A DNA stretch of 64,000 bases from Prosthecobacter vanneervenii (lineage in GTDB: Bacteria > Verrucomicrobiota > Verrucomicrobiia > Verrucomicrobiales > Verrucomicrobiaceae), in NCBI RefSeq assembly GCF_014203095.1, contig NZ_JACHIG010000002.1, forward strand, positions 653,780-717,779, written 5' to 3'. The notes beneath the pieces are model-generated. The model worked only from the letters and a program-made list of their open reading frames with translations. It searched no databases and had not been told where the DNA came from. Below, piece by piece: positions 27,629 to 36,109 of the stretch. The position numbers were made by a program, and so were the translations under genes. Numbering within the stretch: the first letter of the stretch is position 1; every line of letters begins with the position of its first letter.

Positions 27629-27678
27629 GTTTGCAATGGTTTGCGGTTGTTTGCGGTTGTTGGCAATAGTTTGCCGAT
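27629..27678. repeat. 10-bp tandem repeat, five units
   Basis: Five consecutive decamers begin with GTTTGC or a one-base variant: GTTTGCAATG, GTTTGCGGTT, GTTTGCGGTT, GTTGGCAATA, GTTTGCCGAT. The array starts 6 bp after the ATPase stop and fills the gap to the convergent ptsI stop at 27701. The same decamer family recurs at 40258-40345. Confidence 0.8.
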
Positions 27679-27700
27679 CACCGCTGACGATGCCGCAGGC

Positions 27701-29461
27701 TTACTCAAACAATTCCGGGTAACACCGGTCAGCGACTGCCCTGCTGAGTTTTCTGATCTCGGCGGGGCAGGTGCTTTTTTGGACGGATTGTGCCAGAGCC
27801 TCGCAGTCGGCCACAGAGAGGCGGCGCACGGCGTGTTTGACACGGGCGATCTGAGTGGTGGCCACGCTGAGTTCGTTCAAGCCGAGGCCGATCATCAGGG
27901 GCGTGAGGGTCAGATCTGAAGCCATCTCTCCGCACATGCCGACACGGATACCTGCGGAGCGCGCGGCCTGGACGGACATGCCGATGAGGCGCAAGACTGC
28001 GGGGTGGGTGGGCTGGTAGAGCTTGGCCACACGGTCATTCAGGCGATCCACCGCGATGGTGTACTGGATGAGGTCATTGGTGCCTAGGCTGAGGAAATCC
28101 ACCTCTGCGGCGATGAGGTCGGCCGAGAGCGCCGCGCTGGGAATCTCGATCATGGCGCCGACTTCGATGCCTTCAGGGATGTCGATGCCTTCGGCCTTGA
28201 GCTCGTCTTCGCAAGTTTTGAGCACAGCCTTGGCCTCCAGGACCTCCTGCACACTGGACACCATGGGGAACATGATGCCGACGCGGCCGAAGGCTGCGGC
28301 GCGCAGCAGGGCACGGAGCTGACGTTTGAAAAGATCCAGCCTGCCAAGGGAGAGGCGGATGCCACGCCAGCCAAGGAATGGGTTGGGCTCCGGCTCCAGC
28401 GCGAGGCGCTCGTCCACCTTGTCGCCGCCGAGATCGAGGGTGCGGAAGACCACGCGCTTGGGCGATTGGGACTCCACCACGCGGCTGTAGGCGGTGGCCA
28501 GTTCGTCCTCGGTGGCGTCGGGGTTTTCGAGGTGAAGAAACTCCGTGCGGAAGAGGCCCACCTCCTCCGCGCCGCTGTCCTGAACGATCTTCATCTCCTC
28601 GATGAACTCCGCATTGGCACCCACGCAGATGGCGGTGCCGCAGAGGGTGAGGGAGGGATTATGGCGCTCCAGTTGGAATACGTCCTCGCGCCGCTCAGCC
28701 TGCTCCTCGCGCACGCGGTAGCGTGCCAGAGTCTCGGCAGAGGGGTTTTTGATCATGAGGCCGCCCTCGCCATCCAGCAGCACGGTATCGCCGCTGTGCA
28801 GTTCATCGCAGATGCCATGCAGGCGCACCACCGCCGGCAGAGCCAGGGAGCGGGCGATGATGGCAGCGTGGGACACGGCGCTGCCTGTCTCCAGGGCAAA
28901 GCCAAGGACCTTGCTGCGGTCAAGCTGCACGGTGTCCGAAGGCGTGAGGTCATGGGCTACGACGATGACGGGCTCGTCAAACATCGGGTGATCCAGCAGC
29001 TCGCCGCGCAGGTGGCGCATGACGCGCTGGGTGACGTCCTTCACGTCCAGGAAGCGCTCGCGCAGGTAGGAGTCTGAAAGACCGCGCAGAGCGTCCATGT
29101 GCTTGCACATAAGCTTGTAGTAGGCCCAGTCCACGCAGACGTGCTGCTCGCGCACGACTTTTTCCGTCTGCTTGAGGATGGTGGAGTCCTGCAAGATGAG
29201 GAGGTGGGTCTCAAAGATCTCGCTTTCGGCGCTGCCGTGCTCTCCGGCCATGACGCGCTGGAGTTCCTCGATCTCCCGGGCCGTGGCCGCGAGAGCGGCG
29301 TGCAGCCGCTCCATCTGGTGGGCCTCGGTGCCTGGCTCGATGCTGTCCTCGTCAGGCTCGTCAAAGTGATCCTTAAGCACATGCACCACTGCGTGAGCGA
29401 CCCCATTCGACACAGCGGTGCCGGTCCAGGTCTTTTCTTGTAAAGCAGTGGATGAATTCAT
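27701..29461 (-). CDS. ptsI: Phosphoenolpyruvate-protein phosphotransferase (PTS enzyme I)
   Basis: 586 aa from the ATG at 29461; a longer in-frame start would run into the upstream gene end. Order: N-terminal swivelling domain with the phospho-His motif GSAVSHAAIIARSLALPAVV (His about 198), linker, and the PEP-binding barrel with FRTEFL, LDLGGDKVDERL, MFPMVSSVQEV and GMCGEMASD (active-site Cys). There is no N-terminal GAF domain, so it is PtsI rather than PtsP. It phosphorylates HPr from PEP, but no ptsH or enzyme II gene is in view, suggesting a regulatory or scattered PTS. It follows a TPR gene by 53 bp. Confidence 0.95.
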   Translation of the reverse strand: MNSSTALQEKTWTGTAVSNGVAHAVVHVLKDHFDEPDEDSIEPGTEAHQMERLHAALAATAREIEELQRVMAGEHGSAESEIFETHLLILQDSTILKQTEKVVREQHVCVDWAYYKLMCKHMDALRGLSDSYLRERFLDVKDVTQRVMRHLRGELLDHPMFDEPVIVVAHDLTPSDTVQLDRSKVLGFALETGSAVSHAAIIARSLALPAVVRLHGICDELHSGDTVLLDGEGGLMIKNPSAETLARYRVREEQAERREDVFQLERHNPSLTLCGTAICVGANAEFIEEMKIVQDSGAEEVGLFRTEFLHLENPDATEDELATAYSRVVESQSPKRVVFRTLDLGGDKVDERLALEPEPNPFLGWRGIRLSLGRLDLFKRQLRALLRAAAFGRVGIMFPMVSSVQEVLEAKAVLKTCEDELKAEGIDIPEGIEVGAMIEIPSAALSADLIAAEVDFLSLGTNDLIQYTIAVDRLNDRVAKLYQPTHPAVLRLIGMSVQAARSAGIRVGMCGEMASDLTLTPLMIGLGLNELSVATTQIARVKHAVRRLSVADCEALAQSVQKSTCPAEIRKLSRAVADRCYPELFE

Positions 29462-29514
29462 GCGCGCACCCCATCTTTCATGAGGACGAAGCGTTTGGCA
29501 AACGCCTGTGTGAT

Positions 29515-30363
29515 TCAAACTGCGGCCAGAGCCTTTTCCATGCGTTTTTTCAGCGCCGTGGCCTTCCCTTCCTCGCCAATGATGTCCAGCATGGCCACGT
29601 AGTCGAGACCGATGGCCTCGTAGCTGCGAGCCTCCTCGGGGAGCTGTGCCTCCAGGATGCCGAGGCTTTTTTCAAAATGCTGCTGGGCGGCGGCGTTGTC
29701 CTTGAGCTCGTGGCAGGCGGTGGCCAGATTGCAGAGGGACTGGGCCACATCACGGTGGTTTTCTCCCAAGACTTCGGTGCGGATTTTGAGTCCGTCTTCA
29801 AACATCTCCTTGGCCTGATCCGGGAATCCGGCGGCGTAGTAGAGGCTGCCAAGATTGTTGAACACACAGGCCACAGACTCGGACCTGCGGCCGCGTTTGT
29901 TTTCCAGTGTCTCCAACGCACGGAGGTAGTGCTGCTCCGCGAGGGCAAACTTATCCATGCACTTGTAGGTCATGGCGAGGTTGTTGCGGAGCTGTGCGGC
30001 CACTTCCAAGTGTTCGCCGCCCAACGCCTCGTGATTGCTGATGGCCTCCTCGTAGTAGGGCAGAGACTCGGCTTCGCGCCCATTGAAGTCGAGCAGCGTG
30101 GCCAGGCTGGCGCGGGCGCTGGCCATGGCCTCGGCGGGCATCTCCAGTTCCTTGCCAGCTTCCAGGGCATCGAGGTAGGCGGCTTCGGCCCCAGCGACAT
30201 CTCCGGCATCCCGCAGGGCATCTCCAAGGGTGAGCAGTGCGCGAACGAGGCCGGGGGCCTTGCCAGGAAACTCCTTCACCGCAGCTCGCTGGACCTCCAC
30301 AGCCTGGCGTGCGGCTTGGATGGCGGATTCGGCGGAGGCGGCTGGGGTGGTGTTCGCAGGCAT
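29515..30363 (-). CDS. Tetratricopeptide-repeat protein
   Basis: 282 aa from the ATG at 30363 (MPANTTPAAS); an upstream extension would read through the repeat region and is unlikely. About five TPR units of the kinesin-light-chain type follow, for example LPYYEEAISNHEALGGEHLEV, AEQHYLRALETLE, AKEMFEDGLKIRTEVLG and AQQHFEKSLGILE. No signal peptide or membrane helix, so it is cytoplasmic. It lies 53 bp upstream of ptsI on the same strand and may be cotranscribed, possibly as a scaffold (inference). Confidence 0.85.
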   Translation of the reverse strand: MPANTTPAASAESAIQAARQAVEVQRAAVKEFPGKAPGLVRALLTLGDALRDAGDVAGAEAAYLDALEAGKELEMPAEAMASARASLATLLDFNGREAESLPYYEEAISNHEALGGEHLEVAAQLRNNLAMTYKCMDKFALAEQHYLRALETLENKRGRRSESVACVFNNLGSLYYAAGFPDQAKEMFEDGLKIRTEVLGENHRDVAQSLCNLATACHELKDNAAAQQHFEKSLGILEAQLPEEARSYEAIGLDYVAMLDIIGEEGKATALKKRMEKALAAV

Positions 30364-30495
30364 GATCTCGATACGAAGCTCTCGAAGGTTGCAGAATAAA
30401 TACCTTCGTGGACAGAGCCACCCTACGTCAAGTACCGCCTTTGCCCCAAACCATAAAACTCTGAGCAGGAGATGGAAACGTGGAGGGGTGGATAA

Positions 30496-30630
30496 GCGCT
30501 GGATGTTGCGCGGGTGGGGATGTGGCTTGTGGATCAGGGGGCTGACGAGCCGCACAGAGGATTGCCTTCGGCTGGCTTCGCGTTGTGCGGAGCACTATGA
30601 GGGCGAGCCAGCCTTATGGCATGTCGGGGG
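30496..30630. repeat. Repeat A, copy 1 (long-loop form)
   Basis: The unit runs from GCGCTGGATGTTGCG to GGCATGTCGGGGG. Its core is an inverted repeat CCGCACA...TGTGCGG at 30550-30590 with a 27-nt loop containing GCCTTCGGCTGGCTTCGCG. Confidence 0.75.
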
Positions 30631-30635
30631 GAGTA

Positions 30636-30739
30636 GCGCTGGGTGCTGCGTGGGTGGGAATGTGGTTTGTGGATCAGCAGGCTTGCGGGCCGCACAGAGG
30701 ACTGTGCGGACCACGATGGGGAGCCGGCTTTGTGGCATG
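30636..30739. repeat. Repeat A, copy 2 (short-loop form)
   Basis: Nearly identical to copy 3 through the first half, but the loop is cut down: the core is a perfect CCGCACAG-AGGA-CTGTGCGG hairpin at 30690-30709. About 21 bases present in copies 1 and 3 are missing. Confidence 0.75.
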
Positions 30740-30770
30740 CGATGCGCTGGATGTCAGGAGGGCTTCCAGA

Positions 30771-30818
30771 GGCGGACAGGAGTGTCCGTGCTCCTCTCCT
30801 TCGACGTCGACGCAACGG
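30771..30818. repeat. Repeat B, copy 1
   Basis: A 48-bp unit from GGCGGACAGGAGTGTCC to CGACGTCGACGCAACGG. It contains two mutually exclusive hairpins: GGACA-GGAG-TGTCC (30774-30787) and AGGAG-N8-CTCCT (30778-30795), plus the palindrome CGACGTCG. Confidence 0.75.
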
Positions 30819-30852
30819 TGCGGGGCCGACCTTGTGGCGTATCGGGGAAGGA

Positions 30853-30985
30853 GCGCTGGGTGCTGCGCGGGTGGGAATGTGGTTTGTGGATCAGCAGGCT
30901 TGCGAGCCGCACAGAGGATTGCCTTCGGCTGGCTTCGCGTTGTGCGGACCACTATCGGGAGCCGGCTTTGTGGCATGTCGGGGGG
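30853..30985. repeat. Repeat A, copy 3 (long-loop form)
   Basis: Same order of blocks as copy 1, with the core inverted repeat CCGCACA...TGTGCGG at 30907-30947 and the long GCCTTCGGCTGGCTTCGCG loop. Its flanks match copy 2 more closely than copy 1. Confidence 0.75.
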
Positions 30986-31009
30986 ATGGAAGTCAGTAGA
31001 GTTTCCGGA

Positions 31010-31057
31010 GGCGGACAGGAGTGTCCGTGCTCCTCTCTTTCGACGTCGACGCAACGG
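31010..31057. repeat. Repeat B, copy 2
   Basis: Differs from B copy 1 by about two bases over 48 bp (CTCCTCTCTTTCG against CTCCTCTCCTTCG). It is preceded by the same TTCC(A/G)GAGGCGGACAGG context and lies 26 bp before the stop of the convergent-side esterase gene. Confidence 0.75.
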
Positions 31058-31083
31058 AGGCTCTGCCAGCCTTGCGGAATGGG

Positions 31084-32166
31084 TCAGGGCTTGAGCCAGT
31101 ATTCGAAGAAGTGGTAGATGGCGTCGTTGGATTCGGGGTTGGGCTCGTGCTTTTCGCGGTTGGTCATGGCGACGCGGCCAGTGACGCCGAGGAGTTGATT
31201 GACGGCGATGGTGTGATTGAGCACGGTCCAGCGTTTGGGCGGGTCCTCCGCGCCGCCGGAGACGAGGAAGGGACGCGGGGCCATGAGGGCTTCGAACTCC
31301 TGGAGATCGTGACCTTTCTCCACGAGCGCCTTGTAGGCTCCGGTGCGGGGGCTGTCTTCGCGGACGAGGCCGGGCTTGCGGGTGACAGAAGGATCGAGGC
31401 CGAGGTACCAGGGCTCCTGGTAGTTGATGCTCTGGCGTGTTTCGTCGAAGACGATGCCGGGGTCGCTCCAGACGGCGCAGGCGTATTTGTCCCACAGGCA
31501 GGAGCCGAACATGGACCACTTGCCGCCATAGGAGTGGCCGGCGATGCCGATGCGTGCGGCATCGACCTCCGGCAGAGCGGCGAGAAGGTGCCACATGTTG
31601 GCGCAGATGTAGCCGAGGTAACTGAGCGGCTGGCAGTGGGCGGCGGGACTGAGGACGGGCTTGCGTGCATCGCCGCCGGGAGAGCCGATGGCGAGGGCGA
31701 CGAAGCCGCGCTGGGCGAGTTGCCAGGCGAAGTCGCGCATGGGTTTCTCATTGAGGCCCACGCTGGTCTCCGGATCGTAGAAAGGCACGAAAACGGCCGG
31801 ACGCTTTCCGGTTTTGGCTGGCAGCAGCAGGTAGCCATCTCCCGTCTGGCCGGGAGCGATCTCGACGCGCACCTTGCGCTGGGTGATGCCCCCTTCCCTC
31901 TGGGTGGTGGCGAGCACCTCGACCTTGGGATTTTCGATGACCGCAGGCCAGGCGCCCATGAGAGCCTCCCACTCGGCGCGGATCTCCGCACGGCGGCGGG
32001 TCCAGTCGGCGGCTGTTTTGACGGGGGTGCCATCAGTGAAGGTGAGCGGCGACTTCCCCGGCGAGTACTGCCCCGCAAACTCCGCCGGCACCTGGGTGTA
32101 AGGAGGATCATCTGCACGGGCGGTGACAGCAGCAGCCAGTAGAATGGAAAGAAGCAGCGGTTTCAT
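31084..32166 (-). CDS. Secreted alpha/beta hydrolase (dienelactone hydrolase / acetyl esterase-like)
   Basis: 360 aa with a signal peptide (MKPLLLSILLAAAVTARA). The catalytic domain has the oxyanion strand AVFVPFYDPETSVG, the nucleophile in AGHSYGGKW, a likely acid in SGGAEDPPKRW and a histidine in NREKHEPNPE. This places it with secreted carbohydrate-esterase-like or prolyl-oligopeptidase-fold hydrolases common in Verrucomicrobia. Substrate unknown; an ester on plant or algal polysaccharide is a reasonable guess. It stands alone, divergent from the TPR membrane protein gene. Confidence 0.88.
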   Translation of the reverse strand: MKPLLLSILLAAAVTARADDPPYTQVPAEFAGQYSPGKSPLTFTDGTPVKTAADWTRRRAEIRAEWEALMGAWPAVIENPKVEVLATTQREGGITQRKVRVEIAPGQTGDGYLLLPAKTGKRPAVFVPFYDPETSVGLNEKPMRDFAWQLAQRGFVALAIGSPGGDARKPVLSPAAHCQPLSYLGYICANMWHLLAALPEVDAARIGIAGHSYGGKWSMFGSCLWDKYACAVWSDPGIVFDETRQSINYQEPWYLGLDPSVTRKPGLVREDSPRTGAYKALVEKGHDLQEFEALMAPRPFLVSGGAEDPPKRWTVLNHTIAVNQLLGVTGRVAMTNREKHEPNPESNDAIYHFFEYWLKP

Positions 32167-32206
32167 GAATGAGGAGTGAGATCAAACGCGCGCGGCCGGG
32201 GCTTCC

Positions 32207-33571
32207 ATGCGTGCAAAGATGAATGCACGTCTGTTTGCACCGGCATCGAGTCACTGCTTCGGTACTCGCATGCGATTGGTCCCCGCCTGCCTCTTCCTCC
32301 TCATGTCAACACCTCTGGCCGCCTGCCTGTGGGACCGTGACACCATCGCCATGGAGGCCCAGGGCCGGCTGGAGGTGGTGGAGACCATGGTGGGATGGTT
32401 TGACCGCTTCCCGCCTGAGTACTACCAGATGCGCCTTGACCGTGTGACGCATGAACTGGCCACAGAGCCACAGAAGCTCGAACTCTACGACGATGCCGCC
32501 GTCTCAAGCGACCGCCTAGGCCGCCACGATGAAGCCGTGGTGTGGATGGAGAAAAAGAACACCCGCATGCAGCCACTGCCACCCGAACAGACCAAGGACC
32601 ACCGCTACCGCATGCACGCCAACCTGGGCGTCTTCCGCACGCACCAGTGGCTGAAAACGGCGGAGCGCAACACCCACAGCGAAAAGCTGGAAAACGCCAT
32701 CGCTGAAGTGCAGGCTGCACTGGAGATCAATCCTGACGCACACTTTGGCCGTGAGCGTGCACACCTCTCGCTCCTGCAGTGGTGGCAGGCCGGACTGAAG
32801 AATCCATCCAAAGCCACCGACTCAGAATTCAAGTACAACGCCTCCGCGCTGGGCTATGCCTCCTTCGGAGATTTCCCTGGCACCACCAGCATCAGCCGTG
32901 ACGCACTCATCAAAGGCTTCTGCGGACTCATCCAGATGGGTTCCGCGCAGGACAGCGTGGACGTGCACAGCCTTGTGGCCTGGCATCTCATCGGCCTGAG
33001 CACCAACAGGCTCCGTGTTGAGTATTCCGAGGTGCGCTACACCCTCTGCTACCTGGCCTGCCTGCGCCTGGCGGAGCTCGTCTCTGAAGGCAGGCTGCCT
33101 GTTTACGCGTCAGACACCTTTCGCGCATGGCTGCTGCCTGAGACGCATTTCAAAGAGCGTCCAATGTGGAAGGAGGAATCCCAGACCGAGGCTTTTGCGG
33201 AGCGCTTGAGCCGCATGAACATGTGGGGTGGCAATGAACAGAGCAAGCTGCCGATTGCGCCTTGGTTTTATCAGGCGCGCGCAGCTGCCAAGCAGCGACT
33301 CGCGGCCAAGACACACTTCATGCAGACACGCTTTGCAGCGGGCATGCACCCGGACACGCATGCGGACTTCTGGCAGGGCTGGCAGGAACCAAAGATGCCG
33401 CCTGTGCCCGAGACCCAGTTGGAGCGCTGGTTCGGCCCCGAAACCGCGTCATGGTTGTCATCCACCCAATTTCTGTTTCTATGCTTGTTTTCTCTCTCCA
33501 GCCTATGCGTGGTGGCCATCTACATCATTCTCAAGCTGCGCAAGAGACGCCTGCCTCTGCCATCCGCCTGA
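32207..33571 (+). CDS. Exported TPR-like protein with C-terminal membrane anchor
   Basis: 454 aa from 32207; an in-frame ATG at 32270 would start directly at a signal peptide (MRLVPACLFLLMSTPLAAC) with a lipoprotein-like LAAC box and may be the true start. The body has repeat-like helices (ELYDDAAVSSDRLGRHDEAV, ENAIAEVQAALEINPDAHFG). A single TM near the C-terminus (FLFLCLFSLSSLCVVAIYII) is followed by basic residues KLRKRR, giving a periplasmic domain anchored at its end. No named family recognised. Confidence 0.8.
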   Translation: MRAKMNARLFAPASSHCFGTRMRLVPACLFLLMSTPLAACLWDRDTIAMEAQGRLEVVETMVGWFDRFPPEYYQMRLDRVTHELATEPQKLELYDDAAVSSDRLGRHDEAVVWMEKKNTRMQPLPPEQTKDHRYRMHANLGVFRTHQWLKTAERNTHSEKLENAIAEVQAALEINPDAHFGRERAHLSLLQWWQAGLKNPSKATDSEFKYNASALGYASFGDFPGTTSISRDALIKGFCGLIQMGSAQDSVDVHSLVAWHLIGLSTNRLRVEYSEVRYTLCYLACLRLAELVSEGRLPVYASDTFRAWLLPETHFKERPMWKEESQTEAFAERLSRMNMWGGNEQSKLPIAPWFYQARAAAKQRLAAKTHFMQTRFAAGMHPDTHADFWQGWQEPKMPPVPETQLERWFGPETASWLSSTQFLFLCLFSLSSLCVVAIYIILKLRKRRLPLPSA

Positions 33572-33620
33572 ATCCGAAGCGCCCTTGCGAAGAACGACAG
33601 CAGACGATCCTCCGCACTCA

Positions 33621-35276
33621 TCACTTCTTCCCTTCCCGCAGGTGCTCCTTGAGGACTCTGACGACTTCCTCCACCACTTCAGGGCGCTCGGTGCAGCCGT
33701 GCCAGAAGGGGACGATTTTTTCGGATCTGGCACCGTCGAGATGGGCGCTCCAGTAAGGCACAGCGCCGTCGGAACTTTCCTGCAGCGGTGCCTTGCCGAT
33801 GCGACCGATGATGGAGTGGTAGGGCACGCGGATGGGGACGGAATTGAGCCCCTGGTAAAACGGATGATCGTTGGAGAGCGTGCCCAGGCTTAGGAAGGCA
33901 AAGAAGCCCCAGTCGCGGATCTGGGGATTGAGCGCGTCGGTATTCCCCGTGAGGAGCTGCTCGGACATGATGAGGGTGTCCACCGGCAGGCGGATGAGGG
34001 AGGCGAGACGGCGCACGATATTCATGCTGGCGATATTGCTGCCACGGTGCGGCGTGGTGATGAAAATGGCGCGCTTCACCTCCGGCTGAGGCTTGAATTT
34101 GAGCGTGGTCATGAGCCGCTCGCGCACGGGCTCGGTGACGTTGAGTTTTTCCGGCGGCTTGCTGAACATGGCGTTCCACATCTTGTCCTGGGGATCGATG
34201 GCCTGCATGCGGCTGAGCAGGCCGCCCATGCTGTGACCCACCAGCACCATCTGGCTCATACCAGGATCGTTGTGATCAGGATCGAAGTAGTCACGCGCCT
34301 GCTGGAGAGAGGCTCTGAGGCGGGCTGAGGTCTGCGGCACGGCCATGCCGGTGGGGTAGAGAAAGTACCAGGGCTGGTAGCGTGCGCGCAGCTCGGGGTC
34401 TGAGGAGATGGCATTGACCGCATTGAGCCAGATGTGTGGGTCAGACATGAGGCCGTGCACAAAGACCACCGGGATGCGCTTCGGGTCATACACGTCCATG
34501 CAATAGAGGTGGCAGTCTCCCAGCGTGCGTTCGGGGTAAAACAGTCCCAGCCAGGAGAAGAGGCCGAGGGATTTTTTGGAAAGCGCGCGATCTTTCGCTG
34601 CGGTGAAGTTGGCCGCCAGCTGCTTCTCAGCAGAGGCCAGCTTTACGGTGTCCACATTCAACGCATTGATGAGTCGCAGGCGACAGCGGCGCGGGGTGGC
34701 GGGATCGTGGTCGTCCTCGGCCATTTCCATGATGGCCGTCAGCGTGAGGTTGCCACCGTTGGGCGGCAGAAAGGGCAGGTCTTTGCGCGTGGCATTGGTG
34801 CGGAAGATGTGTCCGACCATGGGCACACCGAGGCCGCCGCGCTCCGCGAGAGTGTCGTCTCCATGCGACTTCACACGGGAGGCCTTGATGAGCTGGTCGA
34901 TCTGCGTAGGCGACACCTCTTCATGAGGATTGGTCTGCGTGGCCAGCTCAACCTCATAGGATCCATGCCGGGAAGCAAACACGGTGCCGCTCTGCCAGTA
35001 GCGAGGGCATTGTTTTGCATTCCATTCCTCTAAAAAGTCTGCAAATGCCTTATCGCCGCGTGCTGCGGCTTTGCCTCTGCTGTGCGCGAGACTGAACTGC
35101 TCGCCATCCCAGCCCTCAGCGACGGAGTCGAGCAGGGTGGCGAGGTGGCGCTTTTCGCGTGAGCTGAGCTTGGTCTCCACACGGGGGAGCTGCACGCGCA
35201 GGACGGAGTGGCAGGAGCACAGCGCCCCGCCGCAGAGGACGGCCAGCAGAGAGATCAGGGGCTTGAGTCGCGGCAT
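33621..35276 (-). CDS. Lipoprotein alpha/beta hydrolase (lipase/PGAP1-like)
   Basis: 551 aa with a lipoprotein signal (SLLAVLCGGALCSC, Cys near 20-22). A 250-residue N-terminal region of unknown fold precedes the hydrolase domain, which has VVFVHGLMSDPHIW (oxyanion loop), LVGHSMGGLLSR (nucleophile Ser) and FITTPHRGSNIA; the histidine is probably in VPFWHGCTERPE. Probably a membrane-anchored esterase or lipase facing the periplasm or surface. It starts 6 bp downstream of the DUF1080 gene stop on the same strand, so the two are likely cotranscribed. Confidence 0.87.
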   Translation of the reverse strand: MPRLKPLISLLAVLCGGALCSCHSVLRVQLPRVETKLSSREKRHLATLLDSVAEGWDGEQFSLAHSRGKAAARGDKAFADFLEEWNAKQCPRYWQSGTVFASRHGSYEVELATQTNPHEEVSPTQIDQLIKASRVKSHGDDTLAERGGLGVPMVGHIFRTNATRKDLPFLPPNGGNLTLTAIMEMAEDDHDPATPRRCRLRLINALNVDTVKLASAEKQLAANFTAAKDRALSKKSLGLFSWLGLFYPERTLGDCHLYCMDVYDPKRIPVVFVHGLMSDPHIWLNAVNAISSDPELRARYQPWYFLYPTGMAVPQTSARLRASLQQARDYFDPDHNDPGMSQMVLVGHSMGGLLSRMQAIDPQDKMWNAMFSKPPEKLNVTEPVRERLMTTLKFKPQPEVKRAIFITTPHRGSNIASMNIVRRLASLIRLPVDTLIMSEQLLTGNTDALNPQIRDWGFFAFLSLGTLSNDHPFYQGLNSVPIRVPYHSIIGRIGKAPLQESSDGAVPYWSAHLDGARSEKIVPFWHGCTERPEVVEEVVRVLKEHLREGKK

Positions 35277-35282
35277 CGCGGA

Positions 35283-35951
35283 TTACTTTGGCTCCGCGAT
35301 GGTGGTGAGCTTCACATTGCGGATGGCCGCCATGGTATTGTAGGTGGTGAAGGAGAGCGGCAGGTAGCTTTCGACAGGGCCGGGACGGACGCTGATTTTT
35401 TTGCCCTCGATGTCTTCATCGATGACCTGCTTGTCTCCGACCCAGGCGCTGAGGTTTTTGGCGGTGACGCGGAGCTTGATGGGGTACCACTGATTGTCGT
35501 TGTAACGCTGGTAGCTGGAGGTGTTGTTTTCAGAGGCATCGAGGCCGTCGATGCTGGAGATGCCGGTGACGCTGCCGCCCCAGCCGCCGCAGACGAGGGT
35601 GGCGCAGTGTTTCACATCTCCGACGGGAAAGGTGAGGCCGACAAAGAAGTCCACGCCCTGCATGCGCTTGGCCTCGAGGGTGATCTCGTAGTTGATCATC
35701 GGCAGCGCGGCCGCTTTTTTGTAAACAGCGCCGCTGATGTTTTCGCCTTGATTGATGAGCATGAGGCCGCCCTCGAGCTCGACCTGGCCGCTGCCGCCGA
35801 CATCGACCATCTCCCAGTCGTCGAGGGACTTGCCATTGAAGAGGACGATTTCCCTGCCTGCCTCAGGTTTGGCGGCGACGGGCTTGTCGTCGGCGATGGC
35901 AAAGGCGGTGCCGAGCACCAGAAGAGCAGTCAGAGCAGCAGGGAATTTCAT
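35283..35951 (-). CDS. Secreted single-domain DUF1080-like protein
   Basis: 222 aa from the ATG at 35951, which opens a signal peptide (MKFPAALTALLVLGTAFAIA). The body has FNGKSLDDWEMVDVGG and later strands matching the concanavalin-like DUF1080 fold (INYEITLEAKRMQGVDFFVG, PIKLRVTAKNLSAWVG). Short relative to the double-domain protein at 5871-7067. Together with the lipoprotein hydrolase behind it, it may form a two-gene exported unit acting on a glycoside or ester. Confidence 0.85.
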   Translation of the reverse strand: MKFPAALTALLVLGTAFAIADDKPVAAKPEAGREIVLFNGKSLDDWEMVDVGGSGQVELEGGLMLINQGENISGAVYKKAAALPMINYEITLEAKRMQGVDFFVGLTFPVGDVKHCATLVCGGWGGSVTGISSIDGLDASENNTSSYQRYNDNQWYPIKLRVTAKNLSAWVGDKQVIDEDIEGKKISVRPGPVESYLPLSFTTYNTMAAIRNVKLTTIAEPK

Positions 35952-36109
35952 GGGTTCGGTTCGCATCCTCAGCGTGGCATGGCGCATGGTCAAGTTTCAC
36001 CGAAGGGAGCTTGGGGGAGTGCGTGTCTCTTTTCATGCCGTCGAAAAAAGTGCGCATTGCCAGATGCCAGGCTTCCCTTCCTGCTCATCTTCGCCCACCT
36101 TTTTTCATC

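Larger units (their letters stand above)
30364..31083. repeat. Intergenic cluster of hairpin repeats (720 bp, no gene)
   Basis: No gene is supported between the TPR gene start and the esterase stop. About 560 bp consists of two interleaved repeat families in the order A1-A2-B1-A3-B2. Reading frames here are repeated copies of the same DNA in different frames, which argues against coding. The A and B units are listed separately. Confidence 0.8.

Noticed and set aside
30496..31057. Possible CRISPR array in the repeat-rich intergenic region
   Set aside because: Repeats are long, of two kinds and unevenly spaced, and the sequences between them are themselves repeated; there are no cas genes.
30534..31117. 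Several overlapping open frames of 90-300 codons in the repeat cluster
   Set aside because: The predicted peptides are copies of the same DNA read in different frames (for example GNVVCGSAGLRAAQR repeated), showing repeat DNA rather than a gene.
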